This document shows positions 1-8,657 of a DNA stretch of 64,000 nt, in pieces (position 1 is the first letter of the stretch; the number at the start of each line of letters is the position of its first letter). Source of the stretch: an uncultured Acetatifactor sp. (lineage in GTDB: Bacteria; Bacillota; Clostridia; Lachnospirales; Lachnospiraceae); the NCBI GenBank assembly GCA_947581865.1, contig CANPWA010000002.1, positions 62,001 through 126,000 on the forward strand, read 5' to 3'. Position numbers and translations under genes: made by a program. A model generated the notes under the pieces. That model made no database searches, was not told the origin of the DNA, and saw only the letters and a list, made by a program, of their open reading frames with translations.

Positions 1-1
1 G

Positions 2-2101
2 GAGTTTGAGATCACCTATGATGCCAGCGAATCCATCATCGATTCCCTCTCGGCGGTGTTCGAGACTTTGATTTTGGGCGTTGCCCTGACCATGCTGGTA
101 CTGTTTCTCTTTTTCGGGGATTTCAAGGCGAGCCTGATCGTAGGCTCTTCCATGCCGATCTCCCTGTTCCTGACTTTGATCATGATGAGCCTTCTGGGCT
201 TTTCCTTAAATATCGTCACACTGGGATCGCTGGTGATCGCCATCGGTATGATGGTGGATGCTTCCATCGTGGTCATCGAGAGCTGTTTCAGGAGACAGAA
301 AGGGGAGATCAGCCTTCGGGATGCGGTGTTAAAGGGCGCGCAGGAGGTGACTGCCTCCATTGTCGCCTCCACCATCACCACCATTGTGGTGTATCTGCCC
401 CTGGCGCTCATGAAGGGATTGTCGGGACAGATCTTCTCCCAGCTGGGCATGACCATCGTGGTCGCCATGCTTGCGTCGCTGATCGCGGCGCTGATGCTGG
501 TTCCCCTCTTCTTCTGTGTGTTTAAGCCGAAGGAGAAAGAGAATCTGTTCGTGGATAAAGTATTGGATAAGGTAACGGGATTTTATCGCAGGAAGATGCC
601 CAAAATCCTGCATAGGAAAAAGACGGTCCTGTTTATCTCCGTGCTCCTGCTGGTGGCATCTTTCGTGATCGCAGGGCTTTTGAATGTGGAGATGATGCCC
701 TCCGCGGACGAGGGGATGGTGCAGGTGTCCGTATCGTTCCGCTCCGGCACGACCATGGACGTGATGGACCGTGCCATCCGGGAGTGGGAGCGGATCGCGT
801 CGGAGCATGAGGATGTGGAGGACTACAGCGTTTCCGTAAGCGGCACGGGAGCGACGCTGACGGCCAATCTGAAAAAAGACAGGAAGATGAGCACCGCCCA
901 GGTGGTGGACGAGTGGAATGAGCTTGGGTCCACCATGACGGGTATGGATATCACGGTATCATCCAGCGGAAGCAGTATGAGTTCCATGATGATGACGGGC
1001 GGCTATGAGATCGACCTGCAGGGATATTCCATGGATGATCTGCGCGTGGCGGCGGGGCTTTTGTCCGATGGCATGCGTCAGCTGGACGGCGTGGTCAAGG
1101 TGAGCAACTCTCTCCAGAATGCCACCACTTTAGTGAAGGTGAATGTGGATCCGTTAAAGGCGATGCAGTATGGGCTCACTCCGATCCAGGTGGGTATGAC
1201 GTTAAATAATGTGCTCAGCGGCGTGAACCCCCTGACCATCACGCGGGAGGGTTCGGAGTATGAGGTGTATCTGGAGTACCCGGAGGGTGAGTTTGACGAT
1301 CTGAACAAGCTGATGGATCTGATGCTTCCCACTTCCTTCGGAATCAATATCCCTCTGCGGGATATCGCAGAACTGGTATACACCGAGGGACAGGAGAGCG
1401 TGACCAGGCAGAACGGGCTTTACTATGTGAGCGTCACTGCCACACTGAATTCGGAGAAGACGTTTGAGGCACAGGATGCCATCAATGCACTGGTGGATGA
1501 ACTGGACTTCCCGGACAGTGTCACCCCTGCGGACAGCATGATGACCGATATGATGTATGAGGAGCTGTGGTCCATATTCCGGGCGATCCTGATCGCGGTA
1601 TTTCTGGTATTCCTCGTGATGGCGATGCAGTTTGAATCTTCCAGATTTTCGCTGATGGTCATGACCTGTATCCCCTTTGCCCTGATCGGATCTTTCCTGC
1701 TTCTGTTTGTGACAGGGCAGACGCTGAGCATGGTATCTCTGATGGGATTTTTGATGCTCATGGGTATCGTGGTGAACAACGGTATTCTCTTCGTGGATTC
1801 CACGAATATGCTGCGGGCGGAGATGCCGGTGGAAGATGCGCTGATCGAGTCGGGATGTATCCGTCTGCGCCCCATTCTCATGACGACACTGACCACAATC
1901 CTTTCCATGCTGCCGCTGGGTGTGGGCATCGGCACCAACGCAGTCATGATGCAGGGCATGGCGCTGGTGATCATCGGAGGGCTGGTGGCATCCACGATCT
2001 TGACGCTGATCTTAATCCCCAGTTTCTATCTGATACTGGATAAAAAGAAGAAACAGAGCAGGTTTAAAGTGGACGATGATGAGATCTTGAAAGAGGAATG
2101 A
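2..2101 (+). CDS. RND-family efflux transporter permease (5' end outside window)
   Basis: C-terminal part of a resistance-nodulation-division (HAE1/AcrB-like) proton-driven exporter in the cytoplasmic membrane. The frame is open from base 2 with no start, so the N-terminus lies upstream. About 699 residues are visible: a first membrane cluster (helices with VALTMLVLFLFFGDF and IGMMVDASIVVIESC, carrying the family's acidic residues in a helix), a large extracytoplasmic porter region with MMPSADEGMVQVSV and Met/Ser-rich stretches, and a second membrane cluster (AVFLVFLVMAMQFES, LMLMGIVVNNGILFVD). This is the duplicated RND architecture. The stop overlaps the region of the next gene, a TetR regulator, suggesting one transcript. 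Substrate cannot be read from the sequence. No outer-membrane partner is expected in a Firmicute and none is seen. Confidence 0.93.
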   Translation, partial: EFEITYDASESIIDSLSAVFETLILGVALTMLVLFLFFGDFKASLIVGSSMPISLFLTLIMMSLLGFSLNIVTLGSLVIAIGMMVDASIVVIESCFRRQKGEISLRDAVLKGAQEVTASIVASTITTIVVYLPLALMKGLSGQIFSQLGMTIVVAMLASLIAALMLVPLFFCVFKPKEKENLFVDKVLDKVTGFYRRKMPKILHRKKTVLFISVLLLVASFVIAGLLNVEMMPSADEGMVQVSVSFRSGTTMDVMDRAIREWERIASEHEDVEDYSVSVSGTGATLTANLKKDRKMSTAQVVDEWNELGSTMTGMDITVSSSGSSMSSMMMTGGYEIDLQGYSMDDLRVAAGLLSDGMRQLDGVVKVSNSLQNATTLVKVNVDPLKAMQYGLTPIQVGMTLNNVLSGVNPLTITREGSEYEVYLEYPEGEFDDLNKLMDLMLPTSFGINIPLRDIAELVYTEGQESVTRQNGLYYVSVTATLNSEKTFEAQDAINALVDELDFPDSVTPADSMMTDMMYEELWSIFRAILIAVFLVFLVMAMQFESSRFSLMVMTCIPFALIGSFLLLFVTGQTLSMVSLMGFLMLMGIVVNNGILFVDSTNMLRAEMPVEDALIESGCIRLRPILMTTLTTILSMLPLGVGIGTNAVMMQGMALVIIGGLVASTILTLILIPSFYLILDKKKKQSRFKVDDDEILKEE

Positions 2102-2103
2102 AT

Positions 2104-2733
2104 ATGGGAAAATTAACGGGCATGGAGTCTGTGTCGGAAACTCCCGAGAAGGTGCTGTTGATGTATCAGGCGGTAAACTGTCTGGTGGGAGAGGGCGTGG
2201 CTCTGCCGGAGATGCGGGTGTCCGCCATCACCACACGGGCAGGGATCGGCAAAGGCACGGCATATGAATATTTTGAGACCAAGGAGGAACTGCTCGCCTG
2301 CGCATTTATTTTTTATGTCAACCGGATCGCGGAGCGGATCAGTGACAGCCTGGGGAAGCTGGGTTCCCTTCGGGAGCAGCTCGACTATGTTTTTTGCCAG
2401 TTGGATGAGGACAGTCAGAAAAAGTATTGCTTTGTCCGCTTTGTACACGCGGTGACAGATGACTCGAGATTCAGCCGCCTGGTGAGGGATAAGCTCATGC
2501 GCGCCCCTGAGGCGCGCAATTTCCCGGAATATCTCTTTGGGGATATCATCCGTCAGGGAGTGGAGCGGGGAGAGATCAACGGGGAAATCCCGGCAGACTA
2601 TCTGATCTATACGGTATTTTGCAAAGTCCTGACCTATATGATGAGTATCTGCACGGAGGAATGTTTTCACACGGATGTGAGGCAGATCCGGGAGCTGGTC
2701 ATCGAGGGCATTATCCGCGATCTGAAAGGGTAA
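2104..2733 (+). CDS. TetR/AcrR-family transcriptional regulator
   Basis: About 209 residues with an N-terminal helix-turn-helix of the TetR type (residues about 15-60; RVSAITTRAGIGKGTAYEYF followed by KEELL) and a divergent all-helical ligand-binding C-terminal domain. ATG 2104 is preferred: GAGG at 2093-2096 sits 7 nt before it but only 1 nt before the alternative ATG 2098, which overlaps the transporter stop. Being cotranscribed directly behind an RND pump, it is probably that pump's local regulator (inference). A short CAGCAGGCAA-type repeat and then a tRNA follow. Confidence 0.88.
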   Translation: MGKLTGMESVSETPEKVLLMYQAVNCLVGEGVALPEMRVSAITTRAGIGKGTAYEYFETKEELLACAFIFYVNRIAERISDSLGKLGSLREQLDYVFCQLDEDSQKKYCFVRFVHAVTDDSRFSRLVRDKLMRAPEARNFPEYLFGDIIRQGVERGEINGEIPADYLIYTVFCKVLTYMMSICTEECFHTDVRQIRELVIEGIIRDLKG

Positions 2734-2734
2734 A

Positions 2735-2765
2735 ACAGCAGGCAACACAGCAGGCAAAACAGCAG
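2735..2765 (+). repeat. Short imperfect tandem repeat
   Basis: ACAGCAGGCA occurs twice in a row and is followed by ACAGCAG, between the TetR stop and the tRNA promoter. It is a small direct repeat with no obvious function. Confidence 0.5.
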
Positions 2766-2775
2766 AAATTAGTGG

Positions 2776-2804
2776 TTGACAAACCAGGGGGGACTTGCTA
2801 TAAT
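2776..2804 (+). promoter_or_regulatory. Sigma-A promoter of tRNA-Thr
   Basis: A consensus promoter: TTGACA at 2776-2781, a 17-nt spacer, TATAAT at 2799-2804, plus TG one base upstream of the -10 (extended -10). It lies 33 nt before the mature tRNA, as expected for a strong stable-RNA promoter. Confidence 0.92.
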
Positions 2805-2837
2805 GAAACACGGTGATTGCGCAAGCGTCCCTCAAAT

Positions 2838-2910
2838 GCTGCTGTGGCTCAGTCGGTAGAGCGTCACATTGGTAATGTGGAGGTCACCGGTTCGATTCCG
2901 GTCAGCAGCT
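2838..2910 (+). tRNA. tRNA-Thr (anticodon GGU)
   Basis: A full cloverleaf of 73 nt can be folded by eye. The acceptor stem GCTGCTG pairs with CAGCAGC. There is a D-arm with AGTCGGTA, an anticodon stem TCACA/TGTGG with loop TTGGTAA (anticodon GGT), and a T-arm ACCGG-TTCGATT-CCGGT. The discriminator is T, and CCA is not encoded. A37 after the anticodon is the position that carries t6A in threonine tRNAs. It is flanked by a consensus promoter and a terminator hairpin, and trmO follows directly. Confidence 0.96.
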
Positions 2911-2915
2911 CTGTC

Positions 2916-2957
2916 AAAATGGAATCCTGTTAAGATGGGATTCCATTTTCATTTTTT
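2916..2957 (+). terminator. Rho-independent terminator after tRNA-Thr
   Basis: A 12-bp perfect stem (AAAATGGAATCC 2916-2927 with GGATTCCATTTT 2938-2949) with a 10-nt loop, followed by CATTTTTT. It ends the tRNA transcript just before the trmO ribosome binding site, so it may also attenuate trmO. Confidence 0.85.
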
Positions 2958-2977
2958 GGTAAGAGGAGAAATTGGGC

Positions 2978-3715
2978 ATGGGTGAGGAACCGGGCAGGGG
3001 GCAGTCCCCCGTGAATCTGCAGATCATCGCCAGGATCCATACGGATTTTCCCACAAAATTCGGTATCCCCAGACAGAGCGGTCTGGTGGAGGAACTTATG
3101 GGGGAGATCCTATTTGAGCCGCCATACCGCAGGGAGGACGCGCTGCTTGGCATTGAAGAATTTTCCCATCTCTGGCTGTTGTGGGAATTTTCCAAAGCAG
3201 AAAGGGAAGGGTGGTCGGCGACGGTCTGTCCTCCCAGACTGGGAGGCAGACAAAAGAGGGGTGTGTTTGCCACACGCTCTCCTTTTCGACCCAATCCCAT
3301 CGGCTTATCCTGCGTGAAGCTGGAGCGTGTCATCCGGGAGGGAGAGCGTGCGCCGCGGCTGTTGGTATCGGGGGTCGATCTGATGGACGGAACACCCATC
3401 TATGACATCAAACCATATCTGCCCTATGCGGACGCCCGTCCTCAGGCATCGGGAGGATTTGGACAGGCGCACAAAGACGACGGCATTCCGGTGGTGTTTG
3501 CGCAGGAGCTGCTCAACAGACTGCCGCAGGAAAAAAGAGATGCCGTGCTCCATGTGCTGCAGCAGGATCCGAGAGCTGCATACAATAAGCGGCCGGACTA
3601 TGTGTATGGTATGGCGTTCGCCGGATTTGACATCCGCTTTACGGTGGAGGAGGGTGTGCTCACGGTGTGTGATGTGATCGATACCAGGGAAGGAAAATGG
3701 GAGAAGGTCAAATGA
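2978..3715 (+). CDS. trmO: tRNA (adenine(37)-N6)-methyltransferase TrmO
   Basis: About 245 residues of the TrmO/YaeB/TsaA (UPF0066) family, which uses S-adenosylmethionine to methylate N6 of t6A37 in threonine tRNAs reading ACY codons. The N-terminal SAM-binding beta-barrel shows the family signatures FGIPRQSGL (about residues 30-38), GIEEFSHLWLLWEF and RSPFRPNPIGLS. The C-terminal half (DYVYGMAFAGFDIRF) is the usual extension. ATG 2978 is chosen because AGAGGAG at 2962-2968 is 9 nt away, whereas an in-frame TTG at 2972 would be too close. It sits immediately after tRNA-Thr(GGU), the substrate class known for the E. coli enzyme. Confidence 0.92.
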   Translation: MGEEPGRGQSPVNLQIIARIHTDFPTKFGIPRQSGLVEELMGEILFEPPYRREDALLGIEEFSHLWLLWEFSKAEREGWSATVCPPRLGGRQKRGVFATRSPFRPNPIGLSCVKLERVIREGERAPRLLVSGVDLMDGTPIYDIKPYLPYADARPQASGGFGQAHKDDGIPVVFAQELLNRLPQEKRDAVLHVLQQDPRAAYNKRPDYVYGMAFAGFDIRFTVEEGVLTVCDVIDTREGKWEKVK

Positions 3716-3772
3716 GCCGGAGGTATGCTTTTTATTTTCGGTGCCACGAATACCTCAAAAGGAGAGAAGAAA

Positions 3773-4714
3773 ATGGAAATGGTGTTACAGTTTTTGCTGC
3801 TGGTGGCTGGTTTTGTGCTTTTGATCAAAGGTGCGGACTGGTTTGTGGAGGGCGCCTCTAAGATTGCGGATAAGTTCGGCATTCCACAGATTGTCATCGG
3901 GCTGACGATCGTGGCCATGGGAACCTCGCTTCCGGAGGCGGCGGTGAGTATCTCCGCGGCCCTGAAGGGCAGCGCGGATATCACCATCGGAAATGTGCTG
4001 GGGAGCAATATCTTAAATGTGCTGATCATTCTGGGACTGACTGCGGCGGTCTGTCCCGTTGCGGTAAAACGCAATACCATCCGTTACGAGATACCGTTTA
4101 CCATCGGTGTCACGGCGCTTTTGGCAGCGCTTGGCCTGATAGACAACTGGGTGGGGCGCGTGGACGGCGCCGTTCTCTGGGTATTTATGATCCTTTATCT
4201 GGTGTATCTTTTTTGGGTGTCTAAGACAGACAAGGAGGCTGTCGAGGAGGCGCCGGAGGCGGGAAAGAAAGAATCCCTGCTGAAAATGGTCATCATGGTG
4301 TTCGTGGGCGCCGCGCTGATCGTGTTCGGAAGTGACATCACGGTGGACGCTGCTACGGCTATCGCCATAGGATTTGGCATGAGCGAGCGTCTGGTGGGGC
4401 TTACCATCGTCGCGCTGGGCACTTCCCTGCCGGAGCTGGTGACCAGTGTGACCGCTTCCGTCAAGGGCAAGGCGGATATCGCCGTGGGCAACATTGTGGG
4501 CAGCAATCTCTTTAATATCCTGTTTGTGGTGGGTACCGCGGCTTTGATCACACCGGTTCCCTATGGGAGAAATTTCCTGATTGACAGCATCTGTGCCATT
4601 GTCACCGTGACCCTGCTCTGGATCTGCGTGATCCCGGGCAGAAAGCTGAACCGTGTAGGCGGTTTCATTCTGCTGGCAGGATACGCGGGGTATTTTATAT
4701 ATTTGATCCGATGA
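3773..4714 (+). CDS. Calcium/sodium antiporter, CaCA superfamily (YrbG-like)
   Basis: About 313 residues of an inner-membrane cation/Ca2+ exchanger. The two inverted alpha-repeats are visible: GLTIVAMGTSLPEAAVS with GNVLGSNILN in the first half, and GLTIVALGTSLPELVTS with GNIVGSNLFN in the second. The acidic residue in each TSLPE motif coordinates the ion. About ten hydrophobic helices are separated by a short charged cytoplasmic loop (about residues 150-170, KTDKEAVEEAPEAGKKE). ATG 3773 is chosen over ATG 3725 because AAAGGAGAG at about 3758-3766 is correctly spaced only for 3773. It is monocistronic as far as can be seen. Confidence 0.93.
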   Translation: MEMVLQFLLLVAGFVLLIKGADWFVEGASKIADKFGIPQIVIGLTIVAMGTSLPEAAVSISAALKGSADITIGNVLGSNILNVLIILGLTAAVCPVAVKRNTIRYEIPFTIGVTALLAALGLIDNWVGRVDGAVLWVFMILYLVYLFWVSKTDKEAVEEAPEAGKKESLLKMVIMVFVGAALIVFGSDITVDAATAIAIGFGMSERLVGLTIVALGTSLPELVTSVTASVKGKADIAVGNIVGSNLFNILFVVGTAALITPVPYGRNFLIDSICAIVTVTLLWICVIPGRKLNRVGGFILLAGYAGYFIYLIR

Positions 4715-4777
4715 GGCCCGGGAGGATGCAGATTCCTTTTATGAGCGGATCAAAAGGTAAAAAACAAGAGGATACTG

Positions 4778-4807
4778 TTGCATAATTGCTGTGCGCAATG
4801 CTATAAT
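4778..4807 (+). promoter_or_regulatory. Putative promoter of the diguanylate cyclase gene
   Basis: TTGCAT at 4778-4783, an 18-nt spacer and TATAAT at 4802-4807. The leader to the start codon is about 90 nt and includes the hairpin/T-run at 4808-4848. Confidence 0.65.
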
Positions 4808-4848
4808 AAATCAGGTCGTCTCCCTGCGGTCTGATTTATTTTTTTTTG
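4808..4848 (+). terminator. Hairpin plus T-run (terminator or leader attenuator)
   Basis: AAATCAG (4808-4814) pairs with CTGATTT (4831-4837), followed by ATTTTTTTTTT-like sequence. The left arm starts directly after the TATAAT box, so part of it would be missing from a transcript made from that promoter. It is better placed to end read-through from the upstream antiporter gene. Confidence 0.5.
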
Positions 4849-4904
4849 ATGCGGCAGGAATTTTGCAGGGAAATTTTGAACACTTGACACAAGAGGATCA
4901 TGGA

Positions 4905-6545
4905 ATGAAAAGTATCATTACAAAAATTTATTTGGGATTTTTGTTTTTTTGCATCCTCCTGCTTCTAAATATGTTTGTGAATTTCCGGAGGGAAGGGCAG
5001 GTACGGCGGCTGCTGGAAGGGTACGAGATACCGCAGGATTATACATATACGATATATGAAAATGCGGCTTCTCCCACGGGAATCTGTGAGGAGTATCTTT
5101 TTTCTTTTGATAAGATCGAGGGTTCCTACAGGGAATTGTTGTTTTATACGATTCATCAGAATGTCAGGGTGTATGTGGACGGGGAGCGCGTCTATCGGAT
5201 GCAGGCGTACCGTTATAACAGATTTGGCAGGACACCGGGCTGTGTCTGGAACAGTGTGGTGTTGGACGATAACGATGCAGGCAAAGTGATCCGTGTGCTG
5301 ATTTATCCCGTTTACAAGAGCAGCATAGGGGTGAAGCCTGCCTTTTACTTTGGGGAGAAGTATGCCATCTCCACGGATGTTTTTCTCCTCCAGCTCCCCA
5401 CGCTGCTTTTGAGTATTATCTCCATTTTGGCGGGGATTATTTTTGTGGCGTATGCCGTCTATAACTTCAGGAATGAGGAGATGGACAGGAGCCTGGTCAT
5501 GCTGGGGCTGTTCGCGGTGGTCATCGGTCTGTGGAAGCTGACGGACAATATGGCAATGTATCTGTTGTTCCCCCAGATCCCGGCGTTATATATGGCGCCC
5601 TATCTGATGCTGCATCTGACCCCGGTTCCCTTTGTATTGTTTGTGAGGGAGCTGGGCAGCACCCGGGATAAAAAGATTTGGTATGTCCCCGTGATCACCA
5701 GTTTCGTGGGGCTTACGGTCACTCTGATCATCCAGTTTCTGAACATACTGGATATGCGTCAGATGCTCTGGGTGATCCATGCGGAACTGATCGTGGCTGC
5801 AGCGGTGACTGCCGGAATGCTGATTTATGAGATCCGCACCAAGGGCATGAATGAAAGGATGAAGCGGAATTTATTCTTTTTGATGGTCTGTCTGGTGGGT
5901 GTGCTGTTGGATATCGCTGTCTACTACTTAAGCAGGGGGATGGCGGTGAATATGCTGGGCATGCTGGGAGTGATCATCTATATATTTGCGCTGGGGGCTT
6001 ATTCCGTGAAAGATACGAGGGAGCTGATCCGTTTCGGTATGCAGGCGCGTACTTTTGAGCGCAAAGCCTATCATGACCAGCTCACGGGGCTATATAACCG
6101 TATGGCATATGTGGATTATACCGGCCGGGAGGATTTCTCGCCGGAGCATTGTATCCTGGCAGTGTTTGACCTGAATAACCTGAAAAAATGTAACGACACG
6201 CTGGGGCATGAGAAGGGGGATCTTTACATCAGGGAGTGTGCGCAGATCATTCAGGACTGCTTCGGGGATGCCGGGCAGTGTTACCGTATGGGGGGAGATG
6301 AATTTACCGCGATCCTGAAGAATATCTCCGTGGAAGCATTAAAGAAGCGCATTAAAAAAATGCAGGATGCGGTGGCGGAGTGCAACCGCAGACACCCTGA
6401 GATCGACATGGGGATCGCCTGCGGCTATGATGTTTATGACAAACGTATTGACCACAGTATCAACGATACTTCCCGCCGTGCGGATAAGAAAATGTACCGC
6501 GAGAAATACTCTATGAAGCAGGCAAAGGCGGAATCGGAAGTTTAA
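4905..6545 (+). CDS. Membrane-bound diguanylate cyclase (GGDEF) with extracytoplasmic sensor
   Basis: About 546 residues. An N-terminal membrane helix (residues about 5-22) is followed by an extracytoplasmic beta-rich domain of about 130 residues, then about seven membrane helices (residues about 160-370, resembling a 7TM-DISM sensor) and a cytoplasmic GGDEF domain. The latter has intact active-site signature MGGDEF (about residue 461-466), with FDLNNLKKCNDTLGHEKGD upstream. It should make cyclic di-GMP from two GTP. No EAL domain is present and no RxxD inhibitory site was recognised just before GGDEF. ATG 4905 has AGAGG 8 nt upstream. A longer in-frame start at 4791 would overlap the promoter and hairpin and is rejected. 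The ligand is unknown. Confidence 0.9.
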   Translation: MKSIITKIYLGFLFFCILLLLNMFVNFRREGQVRRLLEGYEIPQDYTYTIYENAASPTGICEEYLFSFDKIEGSYRELLFYTIHQNVRVYVDGERVYRMQAYRYNRFGRTPGCVWNSVVLDDNDAGKVIRVLIYPVYKSSIGVKPAFYFGEKYAISTDVFLLQLPTLLLSIISILAGIIFVAYAVYNFRNEEMDRSLVMLGLFAVVIGLWKLTDNMAMYLLFPQIPALYMAPYLMLHLTPVPFVLFVRELGSTRDKKIWYVPVITSFVGLTVTLIIQFLNILDMRQMLWVIHAELIVAAAVTAGMLIYEIRTKGMNERMKRNLFFLMVCLVGVLLDIAVYYLSRGMAVNMLGMLGVIIYIFALGAYSVKDTRELIRFGMQARTFERKAYHDQLTGLYNRMAYVDYTGREDFSPEHCILAVFDLNNLKKCNDTLGHEKGDLYIRECAQIIQDCFGDAGQCYRMGGDEFTAILKNISVEALKKRIKKMQDAVAECNRRHPEIDMGIACGYDVYDKRIDHSINDTSRRADKKMYREKYSMKQAKAESEV

Positions 6546-6574
6546 AAAACAGGGACATGGAGGAGGTTTTGAGC

Positions 6575-8056
6575 ATGAGACAACAGGGGATATTGATGCC
6601 TATATCAAGTATTCCTTCGGCATACGGGATCGGAACTTTTGGCGAGGCGAGTTTCCGCTTTGTGGATTTTTTGAAAAAGGCGGGGCAGACGCTCTGGCAG
6701 ATCCTGCCGCTGGGACCTACGGGCTATGGGGATTCCCCCTATCAGTCGTTCTCCACCTTTGCGGGGAACCCTTATTATATCGATCCGGAATATCTCATCC
6801 GGGACGGGCTGCTTACCAAAGAGGAATGCGATGCCTGTGACTTTGGCGACGATGCGCGGTATGTGGATTATGAAAAGATTTATCACGGAAGGTTCGGGCT
6901 GCTCAGGAAGGCTTTTAAACGCGGATTTAAAAAGATCAAAAAGCAGGAGGAGTATGCGGCGTTCGTTAAGCAGAATGCTTACTGGCTGGAGGATTATGCG
7001 CTTTATATGGCGGTGAAGGATTCCTTTGGAGGCGTCTGCTTCACCCAGTGGGATGAGGATATCCGGCTCCGCAAAAAGAGCGCATTGACCGAGTATCGTA
7101 AAAAGCTCAAGGAGGAGATCGATTTCTATCAGTTTCAACAATATCTTTTCCTGAGTCAATGGAAAGCGCTGAAGCGCTATGCCAATGAGAGCGGGATCGA
7201 GATCGTGGGGGACATTCCCATTTATGTCGCTTTTGACAGTGCGGACACCTGGGCGAATCCCGAATTGTTTCAGATGGATGAAAAAGGATATCCCACAGAG
7301 GTTGCGGGCTGTCCGCCGGATTATTTTTCCGAGACGGGGCAGCTTTGGGGGAATCCTCTCTACGACTGGGAATACCACAAAAAGACTGGGTATGACTGGT
7401 GGATGCGCCGTTTTGCGCACTGCTATGAACTTTATGATGTGGTGCGGGTCGATCATTTCAGGGGATTTGATGAATACTGGGCGGTTCCCTATGGGGATGA
7501 GACCGCAGTGGGCGGTCAGTGGAAGAAAGGGCCGGGCTATGAACTTTTTGCCACTCTGAAAAAGAAACTGGGCAAAAAGCGGGTGATCGCCGAGGATCTG
7601 GGATTTATGACGGACAGCGTGAGACGGCTGGTAAAAAGGACGGGATTCCCCGGTATGAAGATCCTGCTCTTCGCTTTCTCCTCCACAGGAGAGAGTGAGT
7701 ATCTTCCCCACCGCTATGAGAGGAATTGTGTGGTTTATACGGGAACTCACGACAATGATACAGTGACGGGTTTTCTGAATCATATGCCCAAAAAGGACAT
7801 CCGTTTTGCCCAAAAGTATTTGCACTGTAAGGATGAGAAGAAGCTGTGCAGGGAGATCATAAGGGCGTGTGTGGCGAGTGTGGCAGACACGGTGATCATT
7901 CCCATGCAGGACTGGCTGGAGCTGGATAATTCGGCGAGGATCAATATTCCCTCCACGCTGGGCGAGAACTGGAAGTGGCGGATGGATGCGGATGCAATGA
8001 GCGATAAGCTGGCGAAGAAGATCTATAAGATGACCAGGCTCTACGGCAGGATTTAA
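6575..8056 (+). CDS. malQ: 4-alpha-glucanotransferase (amylomaltase)
   Basis: About 493 residues, the normal length for GH77. The enzyme transfers alpha-1,4-glucan segments between maltodextrins and releases glucose, acting in the cytoplasm in glycogen/maltodextrin use. Visible motifs: GILMPISSIPSAYGIGTFG at the N-terminus, DIPIYVAFDSADTW, the nucleophile region VVRVDHFRGFDEYW (Asp), the acid/base VIAEDLGF (Glu) and YTGTHDNDT (transition-state Asp). ATG 6575 has a strong GGAGGAGG at about 6559-6567. An in-frame ATG at 6557 lies before the ribosome binding site and is rejected. It is separated by about 30 nt from the preceding cyclase gene; glgA lies 18 kb downstream. Confidence 0.96.
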   Translation: MRQQGILMPISSIPSAYGIGTFGEASFRFVDFLKKAGQTLWQILPLGPTGYGDSPYQSFSTFAGNPYYIDPEYLIRDGLLTKEECDACDFGDDARYVDYEKIYHGRFGLLRKAFKRGFKKIKKQEEYAAFVKQNAYWLEDYALYMAVKDSFGGVCFTQWDEDIRLRKKSALTEYRKKLKEEIDFYQFQQYLFLSQWKALKRYANESGIEIVGDIPIYVAFDSADTWANPELFQMDEKGYPTEVAGCPPDYFSETGQLWGNPLYDWEYHKKTGYDWWMRRFAHCYELYDVVRVDHFRGFDEYWAVPYGDETAVGGQWKKGPGYELFATLKKKLGKKRVIAEDLGFMTDSVRRLVKRTGFPGMKILLFAFSSTGESEYLPHRYERNCVVYTGTHDNDTVTGFLNHMPKKDIRFAQKYLHCKDEKKLCREIIRACVASVADTVIIPMQDWLELDNSARINIPSTLGENWKWRMDADAMSDKLAKKIYKMTRLYGRI

Positions 8057-8068
8057 GACAAAAGATAG

Positions 8069-8112
8069 ATCTGGCAATGCGCGGGATCGTCAGAACTTCT
8101 GCATTGCCAGAT
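8069..8112. repeat. 12-bp inverted repeat at the malQ/CYTH convergence
   Basis: ATCTGGCAATGC (8069-8080) and GCATTGCCAGAT (8101-8112) are perfect inverted copies with a 20-nt loop. The right arm codes for the last residues of the CYTH protein. There is no T-run on either side, so this is not a classical terminator, though it can fold in both convergent transcripts. Confidence 0.75.
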
Positions 8113-8581
8113 AAGAATTGTGATATTCTTTATGGTAGGTGACGTCTTCCCCGAACCACTCAGGGGGCTGGAAGGCATTGGCGGCTTCCGTGCTTCCAAA
8201 CTCCACCTCCGCGAGAACCAGGGGAGCAAAGGGCGCGTCAAATACATCCAGCTCGATGACGAGACTGTAGCCCTGCGGCGGTGTGGGACAGCCCTCACGG
8301 AAGCCGGGGTGATCCAGCGGAATGAGGTAACGCCGCTTGGAAATAATATTTCCATCCGCTTTATCCCGCAGATGGTAGTAGGATTCCTCGTTTAAAGCCA
8401 GATTGCTCTCCTCCCGGGCAAGCATTCCCTTTCCCTTGTATGTCATATAGTAATGGGTCTCTTCCTTGCGCACGCGCACAACCGGGTCAACATTCAGATA
8501 AGCCTGCTCGATATGAAGACAGGGAAACCGGTCCAGATCTGCAGGCAGGGTCTTTATCAGGAATTTTCTTTCGATCTCCAT
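8090..8581 (-). CDS. CYTH domain protein (triphosphate tunnel metalloenzyme-like)
   Basis: About 163 residues, a single CYTH domain. The N-terminal ExExK signature (MEIERKFLI: E2, E4, K6) is intact. Alternating charged strands (VVRVRKE, YYMTYKGKG, ISKRRYLIP, LVIELDVF, LAEVEF) are those that form the eight-stranded tunnel binding triphosphate and metal ions. Members hydrolyse inorganic triphosphate or similar compounds, and some act as class IV adenylate cyclases. The reaction here cannot be told from sequence. The ATG at 8581 is preferred over GTG at 8590 because AGGTG lies about 7 nt before it and family members begin at this MEIERKF. Confidence 0.85.
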   Translation of the reverse strand: MEIERKFLIKTLPADLDRFPCLHIEQAYLNVDPVVRVRKEETHYYMTYKGKGMLAREESNLALNEESYYHLRDKADGNIISKRRYLIPLDHPGFREGCPTPPQGYSLVIELDVFDAPFAPLVLAEVEFGSTEAANAFQPPEWFGEDVTYHKEYHNSYLAMQKF

Positions 8582-8657
8582 AAACAACACCTCGGATTCA
8601 TACTGTTACGTCTCCGCGTTCGGATGGCTCATTTTCCGCAGGAGTACATACACGATC

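Noticed and set aside
4715..4904. Cyclic di-GMP riboswitch before the diguanylate cyclase gene
   Set aside because: Only a short hairpin and T-run are present. I could not find the conserved core of a GEMM-type element.
6605..8077. 490-codon minus-strand frame opposite malQ
   Set aside because: malQ has all GH77 active-site motifs. The opposite frame has no recognisable domain and no start signals.
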